DNA of 64,000 bases. Source: Ruminococcus flavefaciens AE3010. GTDB taxonomy: Bacteria > Bacillota > Clostridia > Oscillospirales > Ruminococcaceae. Under the pieces are notes generated by a model. That model worked only from the letters and a program-made list of their open reading frames with translations, made no database searches and had not been told where the DNA came from. The DNA lies in assembly GCF_000526795.1 (NCBI RefSeq), contig NZ_JAGT01000001.1:2958501-3022500 (forward strand). Reading direction: 5' to 3'. Shown one piece after another: positions 35,560 through 43,925 of this stretch (position 1 is its first letter; every line of letters starts with the position of its first letter). A program made the position numbers and the translations under genes.

Positions 35560-35875
35560 CAATTTTTGGGGATGTAATGTTCATCAGTGTTTTTTGTTGT
35601 TTTAAGGGATAATTAGATTCCCACAGCAAAGTCGGTAGTGCACATACAAGAAATGGCACGAAAAAGTGCTGCGCTTACATCCGAAAGGCAAAGTATCGGC
35701 ACATGGAGGATTTTTCATATAAAAAGAAGAGCGGTTCATATTGAACCGTTCTTTTGCGTAACTCTTAGTTTATGAAAGGCTGTATAAAACGAATATTGTA
35801 TCGCAGTTGATTTATTTAACGTAACATGATATAATATTTTTACGGCAAAGCTATATCAGAAAGGAATTATAGATA
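35560..35875 (+). other. Intergenic stretch with terminator
   Basis: No gene seen. Contains a terminator-like stem AGAGCGGTTCA/TGAACCGTTCT (35728-35752) followed by TTTG, and a TATAAT-like box near 35830 that may serve the lipoprotein gene. The start is probably debris of the integrase 3' half, but I find no matching frame. Confidence 0.5.
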
Positions 35876-36859
35876 ATGAAAAGAATGAAATTAAAAATCG
35901 CTTTGACTTTTATGCTTGCAGTATGTACTCTGGCAAGCTGTGGAAAGACCAATTCAGATCAGCAAAATAGCGACAAGAAGAACAACACCGCTGCAACCAC
36001 TACTTCAGAAAGCACTTCAACAACAGTAACTGCTAATGCTGGAAGCTCAGAAACAACAACTGCTCAGGCAACATCATCAGATGATGTCTCGGGATCGGAT
36101 TATTCGGTAAGCGATCTTGTCGGAGAATGGGTGCAGAATGATACAGGCAATATCCTGACAGTCAATGATGACGGTTCTTTCTCTTTAAAATACATATATG
36201 GCGGCACACGTTTTGGTACTATAAAAATAGATGCTGAGGAACATCCTGACGGCAGTAAAACTTACTGGTATTCATTCTATGAGCCTGATAATACATTATG
36301 GACGGGATTTGTTTGCCCTGAAAAGCCTTTTAATGAGATATACTCTGAAGATGAGGGCGGTATGACTTTCTGCAGAAACATTTCCGGTAAAGACTTCCCT
36401 CCGAATGTTCCCGAAGCGAAAGATATAAGAGATACACTTGCTTTTGCCGATCGTCTTATGTGCGGCACCGGTGTGAATACAGATATGAATGCTGAATACA
36501 AAACTGATGATGGAACAGTATATCATAAGTCCATTGATGGTTATTATAAAACAACAGATGATGTTCGCAATTATCTCAGGATACATATGACAGAACAATT
36601 CCTTGATAACGAATATGGTTTCCTCTTCGGAACAGAGCATCCTAAGTGCATAGATGTTAACGGAGAGCTTTACATCGAATATCGTCCTATTGGCGGCAGA
36701 TATTCATTTGAGGATGAGGATCCTGTTGTAGTTGATAACGGCAACGGTTACTCTATAAAGATAAAAAACAACGATTACGGTGCTGAGGATACAGTAGTGG
36801 TCGAAGTTGTTAAGGAAGATGGAAAATGGAAGATAACCGATGTGATCGATAACTTCTGA
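35876..36859 (+). CDS. Lipoprotein of unknown function
   Basis: 327 residues, RBS AAAGGAA upstream. Signal peptide with lipobox TLASCG (Cys about 22), then a long Ser/Thr/Ala-rich spacer (about 30-76). A compact domain with LVGEWVQNDTGNILTVNDDG follows, resembling lipocalin-like or DUF-type beta sheets in Clostridia lipoproteins. The C-terminus has VEVVKEDGKWKITDVI, common in NTF2-like extracellular domains. Anchored on the outer face of the membrane. Single gene with its own terminator. Confidence 0.7.
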   Translation: MKRMKLKIALTFMLAVCTLASCGKTNSDQQNSDKKNNTAATTTSESTSTTVTANAGSSETTTAQATSSDDVSGSDYSVSDLVGEWVQNDTGNILTVNDDGSFSLKYIYGGTRFGTIKIDAEEHPDGSKTYWYSFYEPDNTLWTGFVCPEKPFNEIYSEDEGGMTFCRNISGKDFPPNVPEAKDIRDTLAFADRLMCGTGVNTDMNAEYKTDDGTVYHKSIDGYYKTTDDVRNYLRIHMTEQFLDNEYGFLFGTEHPKCIDVNGELYIEYRPIGGRYSFEDEDPVVVDNGNGYSIKIKNNDYGAEDTVVVEVVKEDGKWKITDVIDNF

Positions 36860-36863
36860 GAAA

Positions 36864-36899
36864 AAAACGGCTCCGAGTTGCACGCTCGGAGCCGTTTTT
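36864..36899 (+). terminator. Terminator of the lipoprotein gene
   Basis: Stem AAAACGGCTCCGAG with CTCGGAGCCGTTTT, then T. Strong and bidirectional. Between here and 37257 no gene is seen; a second hairpin CAGCCAATATC/GATATTGGCTG lies at 37020-37048 and a TATAAT at about 37121. Confidence 0.85.
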
Positions 36900-37257
36900 C
36901 ATATATGTATTCCTATCTATAGAGATCCACATTCCATACTTGATATCTGCTCTTACAGGATAATAATGATTCAGGATAAAGGAAGAGTGTAAGCGCACTC
37001 TTCCATGCCTAAAAAGTTAACAGCCAATATCGTTTGTGATATTGGCTGCTTTCATTATCGATGGTCTATATATTGGTTGGCGTTTACGCCAAAGCAGTTG
37101 CTTTGGCTATTATCTTGTGGTATAATAAGAAAAATAGTCCTTTTAAGGTGGTCTGTTATTTTAGGACGTTTATAAATAAGGAAGTACATCTTAATAGGAC
37201 ACTCTATTGCATTCCTGTTAGGGTATGCTCTATCAGGACAGAAAGGAGTTTTACTAT

Positions 37258-37833
37258 ATGGATAAAACATATATTGGTTATGCCCGTGTTTCAACTGAAG
37301 AACAAAATGAAGCACGGCAGCTTCATTCCTTTGAAGGTTATACTGACAAAATAAAGAAAGTTTTCATTGATAAAATGAGCGGTAAAGACACAAATCGACC
37401 TCAACTGCAAGCTATGCTTAATTATGTTCGTGAGGGTGATGTGGTTGTTGTATCAGACTTCTCCCGACTTGCGAGAAGTACAAGAGATATGTTGCAGATC
37501 GTTCAGGAGCTGACCGATAAAGGTGTTGGTCTTATAAGCCTGAAGGAAAGCGTAGATACCGAAACTCCGCAAGGAAGATTTATGCTTACAATCTTTGCAG
37601 CTCTGGCAGAGCTTGAAAGAGAAACTATCTTGCAAAGGCAGCGTGAGGGAATCGCTATTGCGAAGCAGCAAGGAAAATACAAAGGACGTAAACCTATTCC
37701 TTTCAATGAAGATAAGTTCAGAGCTGAGTGTAAGAAGTGGCGCAACGGTGAACAGACCGCGGTTGCAACTATGAAAAAACTTGATATTAAACGTAATCGA
37801 TTCTATCAAATAGTAAAGAAGTTAGGAATATAG
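37258..37833 (+). CDS. Serine recombinase, resolvase type
   Basis: 191 residues from ATG 37258 after AAAGGAG. Catalytic Ser in YIGYARVSTEEQN, the SDFSRLARSTRDML arginine block, then PQGRFMLTIFAALAELERE and a short C-terminal HTH (about 150-191). The length is that of Tn3-type resolvases and DNA invertases. The upstream 120 bp contains facing CCTGT/CAGGAC units that could be part of a recombination site. No transposase is present. Confidence 0.88.
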   Translation: MDKTYIGYARVSTEEQNEARQLHSFEGYTDKIKKVFIDKMSGKDTNRPQLQAMLNYVREGDVVVVSDFSRLARSTRDMLQIVQELTDKGVGLISLKESVDTETPQGRFMLTIFAALAELERETILQRQREGIAIAKQQGKYKGRKPIPFNEDKFRAECKKWRNGEQTAVATMKKLDIKRNRFYQIVKKLGI

Positions 37834-37856
37834 TATTAAAGGAGTATAATTGTATC

Positions 37857-38627
37857 ATGAAACATCCAAAACTTAGATTAAGAAAAAAACGTGCATTTAT
37901 CACAGCTCTTATTATTTGGCTAATTGGCGTATTATTATTCCCAAAGTTATTTGCGATATTATCCATACTTGTAATAGGGGTATATGCCATAATTTCTTGT
38001 TTAAAGGAATGGAAAGCTGTACTATTGGTAACTGCACTTATTTTATCATATTCAATTTTTGATAATTCGGTAATGAATACTGTCATATTAGGTTTCTTTT
38101 TCAATGTTGTTTATATAAATCTTTCATTTAATCCTCGATGGTATAGAACAAAACTCAATATTAAGCAGCATTTAGAACAAAAGCAATATAAAGATAAAGT
38201 TACATTTGACGAGCCTTTTTTTGAACAAGTAAGAGATAGAGAAAAAGCAATTTATACAATGATTTTTTATGCTATATCTATTCTTCCTTATGTTACTCTA
38301 AATATTCTATTAAATAAAAAAGAGTATCTTTTTGGTCATATTCCAGCAATAAGCAAAATTTATAATGTGTTTTGCTTTATTTTCGCGTTTAATGATAAAA
38401 CTACTATTTTACAAAAACGTATAAGTGCCAGTATTATTTTAATAGTCATATATATGATATTAGTCTATGCAATTGTTATGATTATAAAAGAATCCCGATT
38501 GATAAGGAAAGAGATAATAGATAGGCGTAATCGCAAAAAAGAGTATTGGAAAGGTATTGCTCTTGACATTGATGAAAATGATTTAATTTTTATTGATGTC
38601 ATAGACAATAATATAATTCCAGAGTAA
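37857..38627 (+). CDS. Multi-pass membrane protein, unknown
   Basis: 256 residues, 24 bp after the resolvase, so possibly co-transcribed. About five hydrophobic helices: about 13-29, 31-47, 55-90, 136-150 and 204-222, with basic loops (RKKRAF, RRNRKKEY). The C-terminal tail is acidic. No recognised domain. AT-rich like the rest of island 2. Could be an accessory membrane effector or unrelated cargo. Confidence 0.6.
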   Translation: MKHPKLRLRKKRAFITALIIWLIGVLLFPKLFAILSILVIGVYAIISCLKEWKAVLLVTALILSYSIFDNSVMNTVILGFFFNVVYINLSFNPRWYRTKLNIKQHLEQKQYKDKVTFDEPFFEQVRDREKAIYTMIFYAISILPYVTLNILLNKKEYLFGHIPAISKIYNVFCFIFAFNDKTTILQKRISASIILIVIYMILVYAIVMIIKESRLIRKEIIDRRNRKKEYWKGIALDIDENDLIFIDVIDNNIIPE

Positions 38628-38649
38628 TAATATCAATATATCTTATTCA

Positions 38650-38668
38650 GGCTCTCCATTGGAGAGCC
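38650..38668 (+). terminator. Terminator after the membrane protein
   Basis: 8-bp stem GGCTCTCC/GGAGAGCC with 3-base loop, then ATTTTTATT. Confidence 0.85.
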
Positions 38669-38772
38669 ATTTTTATTCACACTGCGTTGTGAGTTTCACT
38701 AATTGATCATACGCTTATTTGGCTATTACGTCTAAAATTATTTCAGAAGTATGAATTCTAAATAGCAATAAT

Positions 38773-38801
38773 TGTTAAACCTCTATAAATGATATATAAT
38801 T
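38773..38801 (+). promoter_or_regulatory. Promoter of the 789-residue membrane protein
   Basis: TTGTTA (38773-38778), 17-bp spacer, TATAAT (38796-38801). The leader is about 75 bases and ends in a G7 Shine-Dalgarno (38873-38879). Confidence 0.6.
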
Positions 38802-38885
38802 ATAATGTATAAAAATATACATGTAATAGAATGTCTATCACCAAACATATGAAAGTATTTTATTTATATAATGGGGGGGAATAAT

Positions 38886-41255
38886 ATGAGTCTGTTATTT
38901 GATGATAAACTCAAGATAGAGGTAGTCCCAAATGTCGAAATAATTGCAAATACTGACTTTGAGAAAGCAATTTACGATCTTGATGCTGAGATTGATTTGT
39001 TATCAAGTCATGCAGATTTACTTGATTATATTGTTGCAGCTTCATCGGGTGTAATTTGTGGAATGCTTGATATATTATGGGTTGGCGATTTTAATCTGGC
39101 TTCAGGGCGCAACATAGCAGACGAAAAAATAAGTGGATTTGTTACCAAGACTGCGAACCTTTTTGGATATAAGGGCGATAATCTAAAAGAAGCTGTTTCA
39201 TTTTTAGAGAAGAAGTTTCCCCTTGCAAGTGACGGTAATACTTCTAAATTGGGTGGCGGACTTCAACATCATCTGCGTGATTTCGCACATCATCCAACAA
39301 TTGTCGGCTTAATTTTTTCTTTGCTTACACAGTTTACAGGATACTCATTTGGAACAGATACTAACGGTAATTTTAAAACTTTCAAAGTTCCAGATAATAG
39401 CAAAAAGTTCATTGGTAAAAACATTCCAGACAAAATAATTAAAGGAACTATAGTATGGTTTTTCCATCTTGTTAGCGATATTGCTGGTTCAAGCAGCACT
39501 GCAGGATTATCAGGTGGAACAGGTATACCTGGACCGATACTGTCATTGGCAAAGGAATTATCTGCGTTGCCAGTGTTTAAGAATATAAAAGTTGGAGATA
39601 CACGCTTATCATTATTCCTTTCAAAGCTGTTTAACGGTACACTCCTTGCTCAGCATGATGAGAATGGAAAGATAATCAAGGGAACTGACCTCTGGTTTGA
39701 TTTTAGAGGAGAATTAGGAGCTGCAATTGAATTAGGAAAGCAAGCTCTTCCTGTAATTGCAAACGAAAGCCTTGTCAGAGCATTCTATTTTATAAGACGA
39801 CTGGCTATTGAGATAAAAAATATAAACGCTTCTTCCATTACTGATCTTATCAAAATCGATTTTGACAAAGTCAAGCCATATGATAATCCTACACTGACAA
39901 GAATGTTGACCGTTGCAACTGGAGTTTTCACTACAGTTGATATTGCTGAAGCCGTGATTTCCCAGAAATACTTTGTTTCTGTTAATTATATTGGAATAGG
40001 GAGATTTGCAATTGCTATTGGAAGTGAAATGATTAATTTCCTAAAAATTCGTGATGTCAAGAAAATTAAGCAGATGTATGAGGATATACAGCGAAATACT
40101 TATTCTCAGACTGACAATAACATCTATAAAAGGTTAGGTGAAGGTATGGATATTGAAAAGTTTGGTTTGACATTGGAACAAACAGAAATCCTCTATAACC
40201 TTGAAATGTACAAAACCATTAATGATATTAATGCTTCTTCAACAAAGCGAAACCTTAAATCCGATTGGCTCGAAGAATGGAAACATTATATGAGTATCGG
40301 TTTTGCAGATTTTACCGGCATCGAAGGTGCTGAACTACATTGGTATAGCAAGGATGAACTTATTAGTAAAGTTAAAGAAAACAGTCCTGAAGGGACTTGG
40401 TTCAGATTGGTACTTCTCGAAGCTATGCTTTTTGAACCATATTTCCCTCTCAGTACTGAAAAAGATAAGAAGGGTGACGAAGTTCCGAGCAAAAAGTATA
40501 AGGAACTCAATATACCACTTGTTGGTTATAGTGAATCCAATGGAGATAAATTCCTTGATACCTTCTTTTCTGAAAACTATTATAAGACAGGATATATAAA
40601 ACGCTTACGCAAGAGCTACAATAAAATCATTCGTGAACTAAATGAAGTTCTGAAGAGCGCATTAAAAACTGTATCAATAGCTGCTGTGATTACTGTTTCA
40701 TTTGTTGCAACTGCAGGGATGTTTGCAGGTCCGATTGCTGTCGCTTTGGTAGGTTCCAACTTCGCCGGTCTTAGCGGAGCTGCATTGACAAGCGCCTGTC
40801 TTGCTTACATTGGCGGTGGAGCAATTGCTGCTGGTGGTGCTGGAATGTTAGGTGGAACAATGGCAATAGTTGGCGGTGGTACATTGCTCGGTTTAGGTGT
40901 TGGTGCTGGAGTTGGAGGTACTATAGGAGCCGTCAGTGTTATGGGTAAAAAAGGAACTATTCTCCAATCAGCCAAACTTATGGTATCTGTTCGGGAGATT
41001 TTTCTCAATGATGAGCATGATATTGAGTATTCAAACAGTGTATATGAACAATATGTGCGCAACATAGCGGATATTGAAAAAGATCTTGTAGAACTGCGAC
41101 TTAAAGCAGATGTTGCTGATAAAGATGAGAAAAAGCGCATGAAAGAAGAAATCAAAAACACAGAAGAAGCTGTTCATGCCATGAAAATTGCCATGAAGAG
41201 TATGAACAAGTTTAACAGTTCCTTCGAGATAGGAATGTCCGAAGAGAAAAAGTAA
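38886..41255 (+). CDS. Unrecognised large membrane protein with glycine-zipper region
   Basis: 789 residues from ATG 38886, 6 bases after a GGGGGGGA Shine-Dalgarno. I do not recognise the family. Visible parts: an early hydrophobic segment (about 42-62, YIVAASSGVICGMLDILWVG), HHLRDFAHHPTIVGLIFSLL (about 125-145), another hydrophobic stretch near 190, a long soluble middle, and a very Gly/Ala-rich region at about 605-690 (TVSIAAVITVSFVATAGMFA, GGGAIAAGGAGMLGGT) that could form one or more packed membrane hairpins. A charged coiled coil follows (about 715-775). It stands between mobile-element genes and the GmrSD-like/BREX block, so it is a candidate defence effector that disturbs membranes, by position only. 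Confidence 0.6.
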   Translation: MSLLFDDKLKIEVVPNVEIIANTDFEKAIYDLDAEIDLLSSHADLLDYIVAASSGVICGMLDILWVGDFNLASGRNIADEKISGFVTKTANLFGYKGDNLKEAVSFLEKKFPLASDGNTSKLGGGLQHHLRDFAHHPTIVGLIFSLLTQFTGYSFGTDTNGNFKTFKVPDNSKKFIGKNIPDKIIKGTIVWFFHLVSDIAGSSSTAGLSGGTGIPGPILSLAKELSALPVFKNIKVGDTRLSLFLSKLFNGTLLAQHDENGKIIKGTDLWFDFRGELGAAIELGKQALPVIANESLVRAFYFIRRLAIEIKNINASSITDLIKIDFDKVKPYDNPTLTRMLTVATGVFTTVDIAEAVISQKYFVSVNYIGIGRFAIAIGSEMINFLKIRDVKKIKQMYEDIQRNTYSQTDNNIYKRLGEGMDIEKFGLTLEQTEILYNLEMYKTINDINASSTKRNLKSDWLEEWKHYMSIGFADFTGIEGAELHWYSKDELISKVKENSPEGTWFRLVLLEAMLFEPYFPLSTEKDKKGDEVPSKKYKELNIPLVGYSESNGDKFLDTFFSENYYKTGYIKRLRKSYNKIIRELNEVLKSALKTVSIAAVITVSFVATAGMFAGPIAVALVGSNFAGLSGAALTSACLAYIGGGAIAAGGAGMLGGTMAIVGGGTLLGLGVGAGVGGTIGAVSVMGKKGTILQSAKLMVSVREIFLNDEHDIEYSNSVYEQYVRNIADIEKDLVELRLKADVADKDEKKRMKEEIKNTEEAVHAMKIAMKSMNKFNSSFEIGMSEEKK

Positions 41256-41351
41256 TAAAAACCATAACACAAAACCAAAGAATGAAGCTAAAAGATAGCT
41301 TAGATGAAAAATCTGACACAGAGTAGTAGAATATCGCAGGAGGAATCACAT

Positions 41352-42563
41352 ATGTTAAAAAAAGCAACATGGGCATTATATACTCTTTCAAAAAAGAGAA
41401 ATAAAATAGATACTAATCCTGATTACCAGCGACCAGCTGTTTGGACAAAAGCACAGAAACAATTACTAATAGACTCAATTCTTAGGGATTATGATATTCC
41501 AAAAATATATTTGCATGCAAAAGGAGAGGATAAATATGATGTCATTGATGGTCAGCAGAGAATACGTGCAATTTGGTCGTTTTACGATAACGAGTTTTCT
41601 CTTCCAAAAGACGCTGAACCAATAAAAGGAATTGATATTGCAAACAAAAAATACTCTGAGCTTGATATAGAAATATCAGATATTATTGACGGATATAGTC
41701 TTGACTTTGTTATTTTAGATAATAAGGACGAGGATGAAATAAGAGAGATGTTCCTTAGATTACAAAATGGAACCACACTCAAAGCTCAAGAAAAAAGAAA
41801 TGCTATGCCTGGTCGAATGAGAGATTTTATAAGAGAATTAACTAAGCATGAATTCTTTACTAAAGTTCAGTTCAAAAATACAAGATTTACATATGATTTA
41901 ATTGCTGCACAAATGACTCATCTGGCTTTAAGTAAGCGAATTTGTAATATAAAAGACAAGGATCTCAATGGAATGTATGAAAAATACAAGAATTTTGATT
42001 CTCAATCTGCCGATGCAAAAAAAATAATTCGTATTTTAGATTATCTAAATAAAATGTTTCCTGCTGAATCGCCTGAACTGAAAAGATACAGTGTCATCTC
42101 ACTGTTTCTACTAATTATGGATTTAATGCCTAATTATAATATAGCAGGACGAGAAGCAGATATAGCCAAATGGTTCATTGATTTTGAAGCTACAAGAAAT
42201 GAAGATGAACAGAAAGCTCCAGAAGATCAGGATACACGCCTTGTGTTATATCATGAACGTGTATCGCATTCATCCGATGCAGAAGATTCATTAGTATATA
42301 GGCATAATTTCTTAAAGGAAAACTTATTAGCCACAGTTCCTAATCTTCCGCAAAAGGATCCTAAAAGAAACTTTGACGAAGCGCAACGTCAAGTAATCTA
42401 TAGACGAGGAAACGGTATATGTAAAATATGTGGTACCCATTGTGAATGGAATAACTGGGAGGCAGATCATATAATACCATGGAGTAAGGGCGGAGAAACC
42501 AAAATTGAGAATGGACAAGTCTTGTGTCCATCATGCAATTCTAAAAAAAGTGATCAGCTTTGA
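41352..42563 (+). CDS. DUF262-HNH protein, GmrSD-like type IV restriction nuclease
   Basis: 403 residues from ATG 41352, 7 bases after GCAGGAGG; the longer frame has no RBS. N-terminal DUF262 (ParB/GmrS-like NTPase-nuclease) with YQRPAVWTKAQKQLLIDSIL and the hallmark VIDGQQRIRAIWSFYDN (about 64). C-terminal HNH with two zinc-type Cys pairs: CKICGTHCEWNNWEADHIIP and GQVLCPSCNSKKS. The DUF262-plus-nuclease architecture matches GmrSD and BrxU, which cut modified phage DNA and are often encoded in BREX islands. Family knowledge supports antiphage function; the substrate is inferred. Possibly in one transcript with the gene before it. Confidence 0.85.
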   Translation: MLKKATWALYTLSKKRNKIDTNPDYQRPAVWTKAQKQLLIDSILRDYDIPKIYLHAKGEDKYDVIDGQQRIRAIWSFYDNEFSLPKDAEPIKGIDIANKKYSELDIEISDIIDGYSLDFVILDNKDEDEIREMFLRLQNGTTLKAQEKRNAMPGRMRDFIRELTKHEFFTKVQFKNTRFTYDLIAAQMTHLALSKRICNIKDKDLNGMYEKYKNFDSQSADAKKIIRILDYLNKMFPAESPELKRYSVISLFLLIMDLMPNYNIAGREADIAKWFIDFEATRNEDEQKAPEDQDTRLVLYHERVSHSSDAEDSLVYRHNFLKENLLATVPNLPQKDPKRNFDEAQRQVIYRRGNGICKICGTHCEWNNWEADHIIPWSKGGETKIENGQVLCPSCNSKKSDQL

Positions 42564-42592
42564 TTTATATGATATATTGCAATATTAAGCTT

Positions 42593-42619
42593 AGATATTG
42601 TGCATAGTGCACAATATCT
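42593..42619. promoter_or_regulatory. 27-bp perfect palindrome upstream of BREX
   Basis: Arms AGATATTGTGCA and TGCACAATATCT around TAG. It lies 38 bp before the -35 box of the brxA promoter. A candidate operator; a terminator for the preceding gene is less likely, since no T run follows at once. Confidence 0.6.
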
Positions 42620-42656
42620 TGGCTTGCGTTTTTGCATGTCAAAAGGAACGCTTTTG

Positions 42657-42685
42657 TTGCGAATTTTAGTTTTTTATGGTATAAT
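42657..42685 (+). promoter_or_regulatory. BREX operon promoter
   Basis: TTGCGA (42657-42662), 17-bp spacer, TATAAT (42680-42685) with TGG before it (extended -10). The brxA start is 33 bp downstream. Confidence 0.7.
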
Positions 42686-42717
42686 ATAATTATTATTATT
42701 TTCAAGATAGAGGTATA

Positions 42718-43329
42718 ATGATGAATATGAAAAAATACACTTCTGCCATAAAGAAAACGCCTTTTAAATATGCTGTATCCAGGATAATAGCGAAAATGAT
42801 GCTTGAAGGTAAATCCTGGAAGGAAATTAATTTAGAATGCTTTATAAACAATGCTGTTTCGATTGATTCAGAACAACGACGTAGAGAAGTTATAAATGTA
42901 GCATATAAAAGACTATGTTCTTTGGATAATATCCTTCTGGATTATCTCTGTAATGGAGATATTACCACTTCAAAATTTATACTTGTATATGCAATTTCTA
43001 AGACTGATTTACTATTTTTTGAATTCTTGTTTGAAAAGTACCGTGAATCATTAGTTTCTGAAAGGAACTATTTGTCCCCCGATGATTTTGATTCTTTTGT
43101 TCAAGGAAAAAAAGAAAGCAACTGTGATGTTGCAAAATGGGGACAACACACCATAGAATGCCTAATTAAAGGTTATAGAAATATCCTTGTAGAATCAGGA
43201 ATGGGTATTCGTGAAGGTCGCAGAATAGAAACTAAGAAAATGATTATTCACCCAGACATTGCTGAACATATTTGTTCTATTGGTGACGCTGCATTTTTGG
43301 AAGCAACTCTCGGAGGTAGTTCATTATGA
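42718..43329 (+). CDS. brxA: BREX protein BrxA (DUF1819)
   Basis: 203 residues. Start either 42718 or the ATG at 42721, both after AGAGG. Helical protein of the NusB-like BrxA family that binds DNA; FKYAVSRIIAKMMLEGKSWK and the following INLECFINNAVS fit. First gene of a six-gene type 1 BREX operon; its stop overlaps brxB (ATGA at 43326), indicating translational coupling. Confidence 0.88.
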   Translation: MMNMKKYTSAIKKTPFKYAVSRIIAKMMLEGKSWKEINLECFINNAVSIDSEQRRREVINVAYKRLCSLDNILLDYLCNGDITTSKFILVYAISKTDLLFFEFLFEKYRESLVSERNYLSPDDFDSFVQGKKESNCDVAKWGQHTIECLIKGYRNILVESGMGIREGRRIETKKMIIHPDIAEHICSIGDAAFLEATLGGSSL

Positions 43330-43925
43330 CTGAAAGAAGTTTAAATGAAAGATTTGTAGTATTAGAAGATAGAATGATAAGTGTAGATGCATTGACTCAG
43401 TTTGGAACTGCAAACGACTTTAAATTCTATATATTCGATTACGATCCCAAAGACGAGTTGATTGTCAGACAAGAAATAAAAAAAATAAAATCAAGGAACT
43501 CTGCCATAATTGAATTTGACTTGTTTGAAATGATTTTGAATATTATTAACGATAACGGATATATGGATGATATTCTTAACATGGAGAAAGACTACTCAAA
43601 GGAGTTATTACTAAAAGAAATCTTTCAACCTCTCATTTCAGTTGAGGAAGACGATAATGATCTGTTAAATTATTTCAAAGGCACAACTGTGGATGACGGA
43701 AAATCAATAGTTCTTATAACTGGAGTTGGAAAAGCTTTTCCTATTATTAGAAGCCATATACTTCTTAATAATCTTCAAAGTATTTTTAAGAATAATCCTG
43801 TTGTAATGATGTATCCCGGAAGATATGAAATAAAACATCAAATGACACTAAGTCTTTTCGAAAGATTAGATGATGATAATTATTACAGAGCATTTCCGTT
43901 GGTTGAAAGGAGAAAAGACATATGA
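43326..43925 (+). CDS. brxB: BREX protein BrxB (DUF1788)
   Basis: 199 residues, the usual length. Characteristic features are FYIFDYDPKDELIVRQEI, a short acidic middle, and the C-terminal PVVMMYPGRYE with LFERLDDDNYYRAFPL. Required for host modification and phage resistance in studied type 1 systems; the biochemical role is unclear. Overlaps brxA and brxC by 4 bp each. Confidence 0.9.
   Translation: MTERSLNERFVVLEDRMISVDALTQFGTANDFKFYIFDYDPKDELIVRQEIKKIKSRNSAIIEFDLFEMILNIINDNGYMDDILNMEKDYSKELLLKEIFQPLISVEEDDNDLLNYFKGTTVDDGKSIVLITGVGKAFPIIRSHILLNNLQSIFKNNPVVMMYPGRYEIKHQMTLSLFERLDDDNYYRAFPLVERRKDI

Noticed and set aside
40805..41161. A Pro/Ser-rich minus-strand frame under the 789-residue protein
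   Set aside because: Composition is the complement of a Gly/Ala-rich region; no RBS.
42564..42717. A BrxR regulator gene hidden upstream of brxA
   Set aside because: Only 154 bp lie between the DUF262-HNH gene and brxA, filled by palindromes and the promoter; no room for a regulator.
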